In this document: positions 34,635-46,653 of the stretch, piece by piece | Numbering within the stretch: the first letter of the stretch is position 1 | Layout: each line of letters starts with the position of its first letter | NCBI GenBank assembly: GCA_035041965.1 | Contig: JAPYMA010001677.1 | Location: 310,001-374,000, forward strand | Source: Anisakis pegreffii | Taxonomy: Eukaryota > Nematoda > Chromadorea > Rhabditida > Anisakidae | Length of the DNA stretch: 64,000 nucleotides | Direction of reading: 5' to 3' | The notes under the pieces: model-generated | What the model was told of the DNA's origin: nothing | What the model saw: only the letters and a program-made list of their open reading frames with translations | Databases searched by the model: none | Program-made: the position numbers and the translations under genes

Positions 34635-37445
34635 TTATCGAGAATGGGAATGACACTGTGATAGCAATGTGCAATAGGGATGTGCAGAGTTGGATGGTTC
34701 ATTTTTGGTGTGGTAATGATATTCGTTATCAATCATTTACCATACACGTTCTATGTGCTTTTTACTAAAAGTCATGATCAGCGCCATTATTTTTCAGACT
34801 GCTTGCTATAGGCTGCACTTAGAAGATAATGTTATCATTAATTGCTCTTAACGATCGCATAAACATCTTTAAGTTCTTAACAATGCTACTGGTGACGTAA
34901 TCCATGTATATGTAGAGGTTTTGGTGAGTCGTATTGTTATGTAGTCATTACTTGCGAAGATGTCGTAATTTGCGTGAGTCATAATGATAACCTTATAGGT
35001 GAGATCTTGGGAGCAAGAAACTGATAGCGAATCGAAACCAAGTCAAGTCGGCTGCTGAATCGTTCAAAATGACGATCTCTCGTCAAAAAATATTTGCATT
35101 CGGTACGCAAATTTGAAAATTTATTTCAAATTGTCGTTGTAACTTTGAATCGTTTTTATTGCTTTGGAGTTTAGGTATTGAATTTCAGTGAAAGCGTATC
35201 TTAGGTATTTTAGTAAAGATTCACAGTAATATCATTAAAATGGAGTTATCATTCGAACATCCTTATAGGCTTCCAATAAAATCTTTTTACCCTTGAACGA
35301 GTTAGTTGATCTTGAAGGAGATACTCGACCAAACAAAACAGTTTTTTCGTTTCCAGAAGAGATTACGTTTGATTTTTCCAATCTCTATGAGCTATTGAAG
35401 CATGAGAATTTTTGCGAATGGGACAACTGAATTCCCAAAAAAGCAGATCTCCTATCAAATTCAAAACTGTGGATGTTTCTGAATTAAAATGTTCATCGAT
35501 GACACCAGAAAATAGGATCAACTTGGTCGATTGAGTGTTTGAATGCCTTTTAGGCTGAATTTGTAGGAGAACGGCAATGATTTTTGCGGTGAAATCATCA
35601 AACAATTCTGATCTGTTCTCAAAAATTTCATGACTTTAGTGCTGATAGCAGTTGTGTTCGGATCGCAAACGACTACTGCTGCTGCTGCAACGGAAAGACC
35701 AGATGGATTTCTTGGAACGGGATCATTTTCTCTGGATTTGGGCATCATACTGGGTTTAGTGATTTTCCTCATTTTAATTGATTTGGTTCTCTCGGTGTCA
35801 GTACACTATGTTCATCGTATGAGAGGCAGGCAAAAGGAAGCACCACCAGTACCGAACAACGCCAATCCACCGCAAGTGCTCGCTCGGTCACCAAAAGCCG
35901 CCACATCTGGCCCTACTTATTCGCCATATGAGCGAATCACACCAACCCCTCAACAACAACAACAACTACTACTACCAATAACGCAGCTCCCAGTCCAATC
36001 ACAGCAACAAGTATCCACTCTACAACCTCAAACACCCAATCCTCCAACTCCTCCGTCTAAACCAATTCAAAACCAAATGATAAATGATTATAAACCGATT
36101 AAACTGAATCCGATCGCATTACCGCAACAACCACCTCCTCAAAACCAACCGCAGTCTTATCCCTCCGTCCAATCCCTCTCAACACCTTATCAACAAACTC
36201 TTCCAATTCAATCGTCCAGTTCAATTTTCAACAAACCCTTCCAGTTCAATACTCCAGTCGGCATTCCAAGATTACCAAGATTACCGTTTCGAGCTCCACG
36301 TATGGGTGATTTATTTAATCGAATCATCCCGAATCCTCGATCCGTCACTGGCTATTTTCAAGACATCCGTTCATATCTACCACGCTTAAACATTCCACTA
36401 CAAATTCCATCACCATCATCATCACCATCCTCATCCCGAAGCCTCCTCCCGAAACTCCAATTCGCGCGTGGCGATCCTCAACAAAACGGTCCATTTCTAC
36501 CACGCATAGTCATTCCATCAAGTACTGCATGAACCATCACGTACTGCAACAAGGTGATCCGGTTATGATTTCTTAACTTATGCACTATTGCCCAGCACTG
36601 TACTCTGTTGTTGTGTTTGAAAATGGCATTGTCAAGTGCAAATATCAATTTCTTTCCTCAATGTGTTGACATATTTCGCTGATTTCACACGCCATGTTGA
36701 TGAGTGAAACTTTATCTGACAAGTGGCATTCACAGAGATGAAAGCAGATCAATTTCTTAGCCTTCTATTGCTTGACGTGGAGAAACTTTAATCATTAAGA
36801 AAATGAAGTAATGCACAGCCATTTCTTGTTTGCATATCGTATCATATCGTATGCTTCTGATCACTCAATCCTACTTGAATTTATTGTATCGTTTCGAATG
36901 ACTCATCGAATGAATACTTCAAATAGCATTCCATTCACAGAGTTTGTTTTTGATCTTAAGACGTCACAGTCCTGCATCACAGATTATAAGAAGCTGTTAT
37001 CAATCTGGCGTTTGTAGTCTTTGACGTGCCTCCGCGTCAATGCGGCAGGTTTTCCTCACCATCTATCGATCAGAATCGATTCAGTTTACAAACATTCCAA
37101 TCGCAAAATCGATTCAGTTTATAATTTCCTTTTGATTAAATGCGCGTAGGCGTATCTACATGACAGCATTACAGTATGAATATATACGGTCCACTTTATC
37201 CACGGCACCAATTACGTTCAGTATGTACTACTTTATACTCAAAAAACCGGATTCCTATTTCCATCAAGAATCCTGAATGAATCTGAAATAAGAGACACAA
37301 ACAAAAAGGAAACATCATCGCCCACACGAAAACGTCGAACAAGTCATGTGAAACGCAATTGTGCTGCAAGTGTGAATCGTAAGATATTTTGCAGCAATAT
37401 TTGTGCAATTGTCATTCTCGATCGATTGCTATCATTACTATCATC
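34635..37445. repeat. Right arm of the large inverted duplication
   Basis: The reverse complement of 23350-26725. The closest match is at the outer end (37196-37445), including a 70-codon frame readable in both arms that I take as high DNA identity rather than a gene. It carries the plus-strand paralogue of the membrane protein. Confidence 0.9.
35630..36532 (+). CDS. Pro/Gln-rich single-pass membrane protein, right paralogue
   Basis: A 300-codon frame with a proper ATG. It has a signal peptide (TLVLIAVVFG), a short outer segment with an Ala run, one transmembrane helix (LGIILGLVIFLILIDLVLSV), a basic inner flank (RMRGRQKE), then a Pro/Gln/Ser-rich tail. Compared with the left paralogue it lacks the Lys-rich segment (about 60 codons). 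After the shared PQSYP...STPYQQ stretch it has a different C-terminus rich in Pro, Arg and Ser (PRLPRLPF, SPSSSPSSS). No known domain is recognised and the function is unknown. Topology suggests a type I plasma-membrane or vesicle protein with a disordered inner tail. Of the two copies, this one looks intact. Confidence 0.6.
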   Translation: MTLVLIAVVFGSQTTTAAAATERPDGFLGTGSFSLDLGIILGLVIFLILIDLVLSVSVHYVHRMRGRQKEAPPVPNNANPPQVLARSPKAATSGPTYSPYERITPTPQQQQQLLLPITQLPVQSQQQVSTLQPQTPNPPTPPSKPIQNQMINDYKPIKLNPIALPQQPPPQNQPQSYPSVQSLSTPYQQTLPIQSSSSIFNKPFQFNTPVGIPRLPRLPFRAPRMGDLFNRIIPNPRSVTGYFQDIRSYLPRLNIPLQIPSPSSSPSSSRSLLPKLQFARGDPQQNGPFLPRIVIPSSTA

Positions 37446-37689
37446 ACTCTTATTGTTGCCATCGTTATCGTTGTGGGTATTGTTATCATTGTCGGTAGTA
37501 TTGATAATGGTAATTCTCTTTCGCATACGAAAGATTATTCGAAAACCGAAAGGTGTACCAAAAGCATTAACGTTATTATTACCGATATTATTACTATCAA
37601 TGATGTAATTATTACTGTTGTTAGTGTGGTCATCAACGTTATTGTCACTATCCTTACTATCATCACTATATTCAGTAGTGATGGCATCT

Positions 37690-37950
37690 GATTGACGTTC
37701 GCCAGGAGATACCGACATTCGGATTCCGACCGAACAATATTGAAAATTCGGTAGGAATTCCGAACGTCGGAAATGCAAAATATGAATTCGGTCGGACTCC
37801 AATCGAGGAATTGCGAAGCTTCGTCAAAATTTCGAACGTTGCACTCTCAAAATGAGAATTCGGTCGAATTCCGACCAAAGAATTCCGGAATTCCATCAGG
37901 ATTCCAAGTGTCCGAATGTTGAAAGGTGGATCCGGTCAAATTCCGACAGA
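37690..37950. repeat. Degenerate repeat M, copy 2
   Basis: Four or more irregular units of roughly 45-75 bp containing AATTCGGTCGG and AATTCCGAC, immediately outside the right inverted arm. A frame through it gives repeated Arg/Pro/Asn-Ser peptides; not a gene. Confidence 0.65.
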
Positions 37951-38861
37951 CCGAGTTTTCGCCTTGACGTCATCATTGATAATCAGTATTATTGTAATGA
38001 TTAGAAATATGATTTTACATTTTCTCGTTAGCACCATTACTGTATTCACTTTAACCACTGTTTCCATTGCCACTATCATTACGACTGGTATTATTGCTGA
38101 TCTCATGCTGTGCTCAGCTTAAGCAATGTGTTTACCTGAATGATTATTCGTTCAGACATATCTGACAGCATTTTTGGGATCGATAAACTTACCGCGTGAA
38201 TGTTACTAAGATATTGTGAAATTCATTCAAATTTTAAAAAAGAAACTCTGAGCATAAAATGTTGAAGAAACGAGTAACGAGTATAAAGTGTTTCATTGTC
38301 TATATCTCCCCGCCAGTGTTAACTTTGAAGCATTTGGAGGAGATAGTGTATTCACTGAGGACGATTCATTAAGAGAAACATAAACATTTCTTCAAAGTTC
38401 ACGCGGTGAGGTAAATTGCACGCAATTATGAGTGCTGCATAACTGGACCTGCACCTGTGTAGTTTGTGTCGACGCAGGTATAGGTAACCATGTCGACCGC
38501 TCATGCAGGTTTTCATCTCAACATCTGAACATAATATGGTGTGATTTATATATTCACTAGCACTGCTAAGGAAAGCAGTTCGGATGAGTCGAGGAATTGA
38601 TACCTCCATGAATCGATTCATGAAATGTGATTGCGAGAAGGCTCATTGCCGCCGAAAGCAAAGTAAACTGTGAGCAATAAAATAGCACACACTTGCATCT
38701 AAAATTGGTGGCTTTTGTAAGCACGAAATCGCCGATTCCAATATTATAATAATGATCGATATCGATTTTAATTCACCAACCACATGCAAATGTTTCATAC
38801 TTGTGTCTCCACATTTAACTATAATACAACAGAACTTATTTGTCATTTCCTTTTGTTTTAG

Positions 38862-39308
38862 CCCAGATTCTCTAGATTCAGAAAAGTATATGTATTGCCG
38901 AGCGATTTTGCTTCCGTGAGAAGATGTAGCTGACTTTCTAAGCGTATCCCAGGTGGCTAGGCGACGCTTGTTTCTAGACCATGTATTACTATTGACCAAT
39001 CTGTGCAATGCTATGGCAGCATTAGGGTCACCATCTTCACAGTAACCGTGTCTTCAGGTTTGCTCTGTAACATGGTAATTTCTTCACATCATTGAACTCA
39101 ACAGATTCTCTAGATTCAGAAAATCATATATAATGTCGGGTGATTTTGCTTTCATGAGGAGATGTAGCAGATTATCCGAACTTAGCCCAAGTAGCTGGGC
39201 GGCGCTCGTTTCAATGCATTGTATCACAATTAATCAATCTGTACAATACTATAGCAGCAATAGGTCATCATTTTCAAACTAACCCTATGCTCAGGTTTAC
39301 ACAGTAAC
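38862..39308 (+). repeat. Tandem duplication of a ~210-bp unit
   Basis: Unit 1 (about 38862-39072) and unit 2 (about 39102-39308) both start AGATTCTCTAGATTCAGAAAA and end CAGGTTT...GTAACA. They share GATTTTGCTT, GATGTAGC and CAATCTGT. Identity is about 75 per cent by eye. Confidence 0.8.
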
Positions 39309-39562
39309 ACTTTAGATACTTATTTTGGGAGAGATCTAGAAACACTTCAAAACTCCGAGAAATTCCCGATTTGAAATGATAAAAACACAAACTCAGGAGT
39401 GAATGTTCATGACTTAAACGATCTGAAAGCGACTTAACTGATGACCATATCCAACTCGCTCATCTGAGCGGCTGTATAGTGAAGGTTTGCAAATATTCCT
39501 CTGAGGGCAGAAATTTCCATACAATCTCTAAGCAATTTCCGTCAATCTGCAAAGCTAAGGCA

Positions 39563-39820
39563 GGGTCTCTCAACCAAAGGTGCTCGCACTCCCAAGGTGT
39601 GCGAGATGGTATCCGGGGGTGCCAGATAAAGTTTTAATTTTTGTTCAGTAAGTAGAAGGGGAGGGGGGGGGCGAAATTCAACGCATACATGTGCGTAAAG
39701 TAGACGAGGGTGGACTTTAATGAATATTTTTGAAAATGCTCGAACGTACTCCAATGATACACTTATGCACACAACGGACACTCATTAGTGGATGATCCGC
39801 GAAAAAAGTTTGAGATGCAC
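39563..39820. mobile_element. Possible second hAT-type MITE
   Basis: The left end CAGGGTCTCTCAACC and the right end, read on the other strand as CTGTGCATCTCAAACTTTTT, resemble hAT/Charlie-type termini (CAG..GTTCTCAA.C). The interior is short with a G-rich run. No convincing 8-bp target duplication was found, so the boundaries are tentative. Confidence 0.4.
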
Positions 39821-40431
39821 AGCAATAAAGCATTGCCAACCACCAGTAATCAATGATCTTCATTGCAAATGAAACCAAACGGCACAGCGAACCCGAACTC
39901 CCGTCTAATGAACATTCTTCATTGCGTACGTGATAAGCCGAATGAACATTTTCACGAAATATCTTTAAACTTTTGATGATTTATACATCGTACACATTCT
40001 TTTTTGTTTTTCTTGCGAAAGTACCGCTCCGAGCTTTTGATTACTGATGGTTTTGATTTTTGATTCTGATTCTTTTGATTTTCAATTTTATAAATATCCT
40101 CTCTCACAGATCGTCCAGTATTCACCTCGTGACTGTGGTTATCAGAAGAAGCTGTTTTGTTTCTTCGTCGATGCATGAACTGGTTGGGAATACGGGATTG
40201 CCGTGACCGGGCCGAGGTTTCTTGCTACGGCGTCTAGCCTATTTACCGTGCTGGTGCTGTTATATTCGAATTGTGGCCCGGCAATTCTTGGTCCCCTCTG
40301 ATAAATCTTATTCATTCCAACCTACCAACGGGCCCGGTAGGTTAGAATCCGCGTTCCTGATTAAATTCAAGATCGAGTGTTGGCTTGAAAATATTGAATG
40401 TCTTCATGAAAGTTATCTCATTCATTTTTCA

Positions 40432-40432
40432 G
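40432..40432 (+). promoter_or_regulatory. Candidate splice (possibly trans-splice) acceptor 5' of PHKG
   Basis: CATTTTTCAG ends here, 40 nt before the PHKG start codon. In nematodes such an acceptor just upstream of an ATG can take a spliced leader; it could equally end a 5' UTR intron. Confidence 0.4.
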
Positions 40433-40472
40433 AACGTATTCGTGAGCTAAGAGAGGTGTCCTCTTCGTTGCG

Positions 40473-43400
40473 ATGACGATTAGTGTGTGTGAATCGGATG
40501 ATAATTTGAACGGTGAGCAAATCGATTTCTTACTTTTTAATTAACAATCTCTTCAGGAACATGTGTTTTAAGCAGATTCCTTTTTGTTTGATTCCAGTCA
40601 TGGCTGAGAAGTTTGGCAGTTTCCAATAATTGGTCAGAACGACGGCAATCTTGTAGTTAACATGTTTGTGAAAAGAAACAGTGCTGCTAGTTTCAAAGTG
40701 AACCCTGGATGATCTTTAGTGTTGCCGCTCTGGCTTCAGTGTAAATCCGAGATAAACATCAATTTCAAGTTAAGGAACCGCAGTCCGCAGTAAGTCTCAG
40801 CCAAAAGCAGGGTCAGCCTAAGCTTAAGGTCTGTTTTTGGCCTTTCATAAGATCCTCTTTCATAAAGACGTTAGTTACAAGGTTGTCCAGAAATGCTTCT
40901 GAATAATGCCAGTCGTCAGCCACGTCTAGTGGAGATGAATCAGAGTGTGCGTCAGTTGCGCGTAAGCGTTTATATTCAAAATTTTGAGTTATAAACAAAC
41001 GTGGTTTGTTCATTTTCCGCCGTGTTTCTTCGTTTTGTACTCATTTGTAAACCCATACTGGTTTCAGATGACACAGACCGTTCGTATGTTCTGGAAACAT
41101 CATCAACAGGTTTCTACAGTGCTTATGAAGCTAAAGAGGTTTCCATTCATTCATCTTAACAAAAATTCCTTAATTTAAAGCTGGATCGTTTATTCTCATA
41201 AATAATCCAAATTTTCCCTCATTCAGTTTGCACGGTATGAATAAGCTGAAGGATTCCTTTTCAGCATTCTTACGCGATGCTCATATGATGACCCACAGAA
41301 AAATACTCGTGAAATGTGCTCCACTGTTCATGTTATCACTTGCCATCGTTAATTTGCGAGTGTCTGCGAAATTTGAAGCAAAATGAGAAATTTGCCTCTG
41401 ATTTGCTGAAATTCAGGTGTTGGGACGTGGATTGGCGTCAACTGTGCGAAAATGTGTTGAAAAAGGTACGGGTTTGATGTTCGCTGTAAAAATTGTCGAT
41501 ATCAGCACTGAAAAGCAAACAGAACATGAGGCTGTACGACTTCTTAACGAGACAATTAGTGAAGTCAATCTGCTCAGGCAACTGTCTGGACATCCGTCAA
41601 TCAGTAAGTTCCATTTTTTTATACAGTGTTTTTTCAATTTCTTGCATTCGTTTCATGTTAATTTGTCTTCATTTTCTTCCATTTCACTGATTCACATTAC
41701 TTTCAATCCTTCCTCGCTTTATTTTCCCCATCAGTGAATGGCTTCATATTGAATTGATCAATATTGTCCTGATGATTAACTTTCTATTGATTGACGCGTT
41801 GTCAATATCTTACAGATCATTCTGTCGTTGTTTTCACATGATCAGTCAAAATATGTAACAAAAAATACGTGGCGGCAACAACGTTGTTTTTTATAATAGT
41901 TTTATCAAAGTTCGGAAAATGCCAAACTATGTTTTCATCCACTACTAGACATACTTTTCTTGTAAATGATTGTTAAACTTCGGAAAACAATCAAAAACCA
42001 TGAATTTCATTGCTTGTAGAATTTGCTTAGTCATTATCACGCAAGCTTTGAATTAGTCATTATCACAAGCTTTGTTACATTATCACAACCTATGAAGCAC
42101 GGTGACGACTTCTAATGAATCATGCCCCCGCAGCCGACCTCATCCAATCGATCTAATACTGTCAACAGTTTCCAAATTATCGATATGCATGAATTTTGAA
42201 TTCTGTTGTATACAGATACCTCTAGAAGTTCGAAATTTATTAAGTTCAGTAACATTTATCTGTGGATATCAGCGCAATAAGCTTTAGCTCATATTTGTTG
42301 TTTAGTATTTATTCAACAGTGAGTATATGTAGAAGCGGTATGATCGTCATTTATTGGAAAGTATTCATGAAGTCTAACAGTAATGAAAATAATATCAATA
42401 ACGGAGCGCTATAACACTGGTAAACTGTGTATTGAGTGAAAGAGAAAATTTTGAGTGAAGTTGCAATGAACTGAAGTTCATATCTGGTGCCATCTTTGAG
42501 CAGTATTTATGTCTGTCACGTTTGCATGATGTTGCTTATCACAGTTGTTTCATGTTTGTCACATCGCTTTGGGAGGGTCACTCAACTGGTTCGTGTAATT
42601 GCCTCTGTCCAGTCGTCCGTTAGTCCCTATTTGCAAAGAGAACTTGCTCATTCCCTCTTTATCTCATCTGAGGTTAATTCCCTCTTCTCGTTATCTCCAT
42701 TTATGTTTTGTTAATATCTACATCTGGATCATTCTCTCTCTCTCCACCTCCCGCATTCAATGATTGTATCTGAATCGCATTTCCGTCCTTATTTATATGT
42801 TTGCATATATTTTATTGGTGCCTTATTCATCGATCACAGTCTCTTTCTCACAACTGCTTTGGAAATGATGACATTTAGCATGCCGTTTTCGCTAAACGTT
42901 GTTATATATTATATGACACGATGCGCGTAACCCGCCTTGACCATTTTATACACATTCATAACATTTCTTTTATTGCCACATAAGTAGGCTGATCTGGTCG
43001 TTTTGGTTAAGGTTTTGTATCACGTAAATCAGTTTTATCCTGACTTTCATGCCTCCTATATATGCTAACGCATGCAAACGCCATTTCGACTGGCACTCAC
43101 TGAAACTTACATCGTAATTGTTAGTAAATGTAAACTTGCGAATTGCTTGTTATCCTTTCATATCACGTCAATCAATTGAGATTTCGAATCAACTGTTGTT
43201 ACAATATTGACCTTTGAATTTATCTTAACCTGTTCGAACGAGTCTGTCGAATTATTCGCTCCTATGTGCGTATGAAATAATAGAAAGATGAATATCGTCT
43301 TGTTAACGCATTTTGATTTATGATATTATTTGGAATTGTACACTTCCAGTGATCACTTTCATAAAAAATTGCTCCTTTGTGAATGGGTGAGTGTTTTGTT

Positions 43401-46400
43401 GTTTTTGCTTTGATAGACGAGATTATCAGCGATTATGGCGTTCATTGCTGAGATCACGCGATGGTGTTTTGATTGTCTCAGTCTTATCTAAGGTTTTTTT
43501 CGCACTTTGGGTGTTGATAGGGATCTCTTTGCAATGTATTCCATTTCTTTCACATTCCACCTTCTGTTTTGGCCTGTGAATGCTTTGCAACGTTTGTACA
43601 GTTTGGTGTGTTGCCTCTTGTTTTGAGCAATTTTTTCGGCTATCCTTAATCGTTAAATATGAGATGCAGATTGGCCGTTCATTGAATTGATTTCGATTGA
43701 GCTTCCCTACCAAAACATTCCTCAAGTTTTTGAATTCAAAACCTTACCAGCGGTACGTATTTCTGTGATGTAAGTATATCTCAAGAGAAAAAAAACTGCT
43801 TGCAAAATCGTTGCTGTGATGATTGTGTTAACAGCTGAATCAACAGTGTTGATAAATGAACAGATTTATCGCTGCATTTCAGTAAATATTCACGATTTCT
43901 ACCAGACACCAACCTTCCTGTTTGCCGTTTTCGAGATGTAAGTTGTTGTTTTCTCCCATAAAAAGAACCTTCGGGTCGATGTGATATTGTTGCTTTGATT
44001 TTTTTGTTTTTAATCGTATCGTTTGAAGCATATGTATTACTGCGAAATTGCTGATTCGATCACAACGTCGTTCTTTCTTTAATTGCTTTTTCGTGTCGAC
44101 GCAATAAATTTTAGTTGTTCTGTTGCATTCAACGAATTTATCATAGCTGATCAAAAATGATTTCTAGATGATATTGTTGCGGAATGAGTTATGTATCCGC
44201 TCGAAAAATACCAGCAGGAAGTACAGTTGCAGAATATTAGTGAATGAGGATGTTTTAATGTTTTATACAAATCGCAGCAGTTGTGAATTTGCGTCAGTAT
44301 GGATTAGAGTTGATAAGCGACCACAACTATAGTATCAGTGCAAAAAGTTATTGTCTCATTGCATAGCATAAAATTTGTTTATCCCAGAAGTAAGGAGGTT
44401 GTCGTGGCGATAATCAGATGCTTATTTACAATGTTGATCTGATTTGTTAAGGGCACCGAACGGTGAACTGTTCGAAATGTTAAACAAATCGGTGACGGTT
44501 AGCGAGAAGAAGGCGCGTCGTCTTATGCGACAACTCTTCGATGGTGTCGCATTTATGCACGAGAGGAATATTGTACATCGGGACCTGAAGGTTACTGAGT
44601 GCAGTTATCATCGTAATGCTTTTGCTGAATTTATTTCATTTTATATTAATTTCATTGAATTTTCATAATGGCCAGTGGTATTATAATATAAATTAACCTG
44701 TTTCGGGAATAATTCATTGCATTTAGTTGGAGAATATATTGTGTATAGATGACGAGCGAGTGGTTATTAGCGATTTCGGTTTCGCCACACAACTTCAACC
44801 GGGACAAAAACTGAAAGGTTTTCGTTTCCTTCGATTCTATTATTTCCTTCGGTGACGATTGCTCTCATTCATTAAGATTACAGAAATTCGTCAAACTTTT
44901 TTCATGGTGTGGAGTTAATTTTTCGAAAGTTTTGAGGTTACATGTAATGAATGTATGTATGTCTCTATGAGGTGATTCGTTTCAGAGCTTTTGGGAACAC
45001 CTGGTTATTTGGCACCTGAAACTTTGCGTTGTCAGATGTACGAAGACGCTGAGGGGTACGGCGTAGAAGTGGATAATTGGGCTCTTGGTGTTATCTTCTA
45101 TACTTTGTAAGAGAACATCATCATGTTTAGTCAACTGAGTATTTTACTTGTCACATCGCAATTCCCTATTTGATTCGAGAAAGTAACATATTTTTTTCTT
45201 GACCGGTAAAGTTTCTATATGATAAATGACAGTTATGAAGATGTATGTGTATAATACGTTTCAAATGTTTTGCTTTCAGATTAGCTGGCTATGCGCCATT
45301 CTATCATCGACGTCAACTGATTATGCTGAGGATGATCCAAGAAGCAAAATATGAATTTCGTGCAGAGCAATGGGCACAAATCACTTCGGATGCCAAAGAT
45401 TTGGTTGGTTGATAATATTATTTTAAATTTGTTTTCGTTCTCACTGTTATTTATTAAATTGTAAGAAAATAAATTGAACGTAATGGAACTTGACGTATGA
45501 TAGCTTCTTACTTCAAACCATAAGCATTGGCACCCGTTTGTGTTAATTTAGTTCGCATTGGTGATTGAATTGCTTGAATCACGATGCGTATTTATTTTAG
45601 ATCAAGCATATCCTAGTGGTTGATGTTGGGCAACGTTATACTGCAGCAATGTGCCTTCGCCATCCATGGATGTTGACCACTGCAGGGATCAGAGTAAGAC
45701 ATATCCCTTTCTATTCGATCTTTCGATTATTTGGTTGACTTTTTAAAATGACTAATGATCGGTCTGTTGATTACTGTCTTGTTACTCATTAGTCAATTTT
45801 GTGTTATGGAAGAGTTTCACGTTACAGCTCATTCATTGACAGTGAATAAAGCAGCCAATAATCATGATTTTTTTAACCACACCGGTTCACTGCTCGTAAT
45901 CAGTCACGCAAAATCATGTGCTCAAGAAGGAAAGTAGTTTGAAAATGTGTGTTAGGAATTATCGAACGGTTACGATGGTACTAGTGCGGATAGAGCTAGC
46001 CAGGAGGTTCTCAAGGAATCAAAATAATCTTTTATCGAGAAATGATCTTTTTCAAATGCAGATTGTTGCTGCTGGTGAAAATCAGGAACCGCCGAAACGT
46101 AATTATCGTTATCTGTGGCGACATGCGATAATTTTGGTGCGATTCTTCATACGTCTCACAAATATTAAATATCTCAAACTTCTGGTCGATCGTAAGGAAC
46201 TGCGACTGAGACCGTTTAGAGATCGTGATGTAAGTGTTTACTAGGGTGTTTTCAGTTTTACCCCCTCTCTCACTCGTTATACCTCATTTTTAGCAACCGA
46301 TTTCAATTGTAGTCTCACTTTAACCATAGAAATTTTATCGCTGGAAGCGAAAGTTAGTTCCCTAAGTATACTGCGTAAGGGAAATCTGTTTCCCATTTTT

Positions 46401-46653
46401 TTCCGCCGTTCGCAGATTTCTCCATAGTTCTCTTTTATCCGTTCGGAAATCTATGTGTTAGATGTGTAGCCGTTTCAAAATTTACAACTGTATTGCTGAA
46501 TCGTTTGTTCAGATTCGTCATGAATCCGAGGCAACAGTGTTCTCAGTGTACGGTCATTGGGTGAATCGTGGCTTCTTCTATTCTCGAGATATGCTCTTCG
46601 CTAATAAACCACGACCGAAATACCGAGGTATTGAAGTGGAAGCGTGTGCTTGA
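40473..46653 (+). CDS. phkg-1: Phosphorylase b kinase gamma catalytic subunit
   Basis: Exons: 40473-40512, 41068-41138, 41417-41603, 43883-43937, 44452-44590, 44727-44817, 44986-45106, 45280-45403, 45601-45693, 46062-46229, 46513-46653. The sum is 1230 nt, 409 residues, with all phases agreeing. This calcium-regulated Ser/Thr kinase activates glycogen phosphorylase within the alpha-beta-gamma-delta complex in the cytosol. Visible: FYSAYEAKE before the Gly-rich loop LGRGLAST (39-46), catalytic Lys62 in FAVK, AVFEMAPNGELFE hinge, HRDLKLEN with Asp162, DFG at 180-182 and LAPE. Glu195, in the activation segment before LGTPGY, occupies the acidic position that keeps this kinase active without activation-loop phosphorylation. 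The C-terminal part holds the calmodulin/delta-binding region and ends with YGHWVNRG, typical of the family. Length is normal. The longest intron is 2.3 kb, after GHPSI. The symbol is by family resemblance to the C. elegans gene. Confidence 0.94.

Larger units (their letters stand above)
37951..40430. other. Repeat-bearing intergenic stretch upstream of PHKG
   Basis: It holds a tandem duplication (38862-39308) and a possible hAT-type MITE (39563-39820). No coding sequence is supported. Confidence 0.5.

Noticed and set aside
37344..37802. A 152-codon Asn/Asp-rich frame
   Set aside because: It is produced by GTT/ATT-type simple sequence and repeat M.
43352..43393. Alternative PHKG exon after 41603 with a compatible phase
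   Set aside because: Its peptide does not fit the kinase beta-strand expected there. The exon 43883-43937 encodes the AVFEM hinge and fits in phase.
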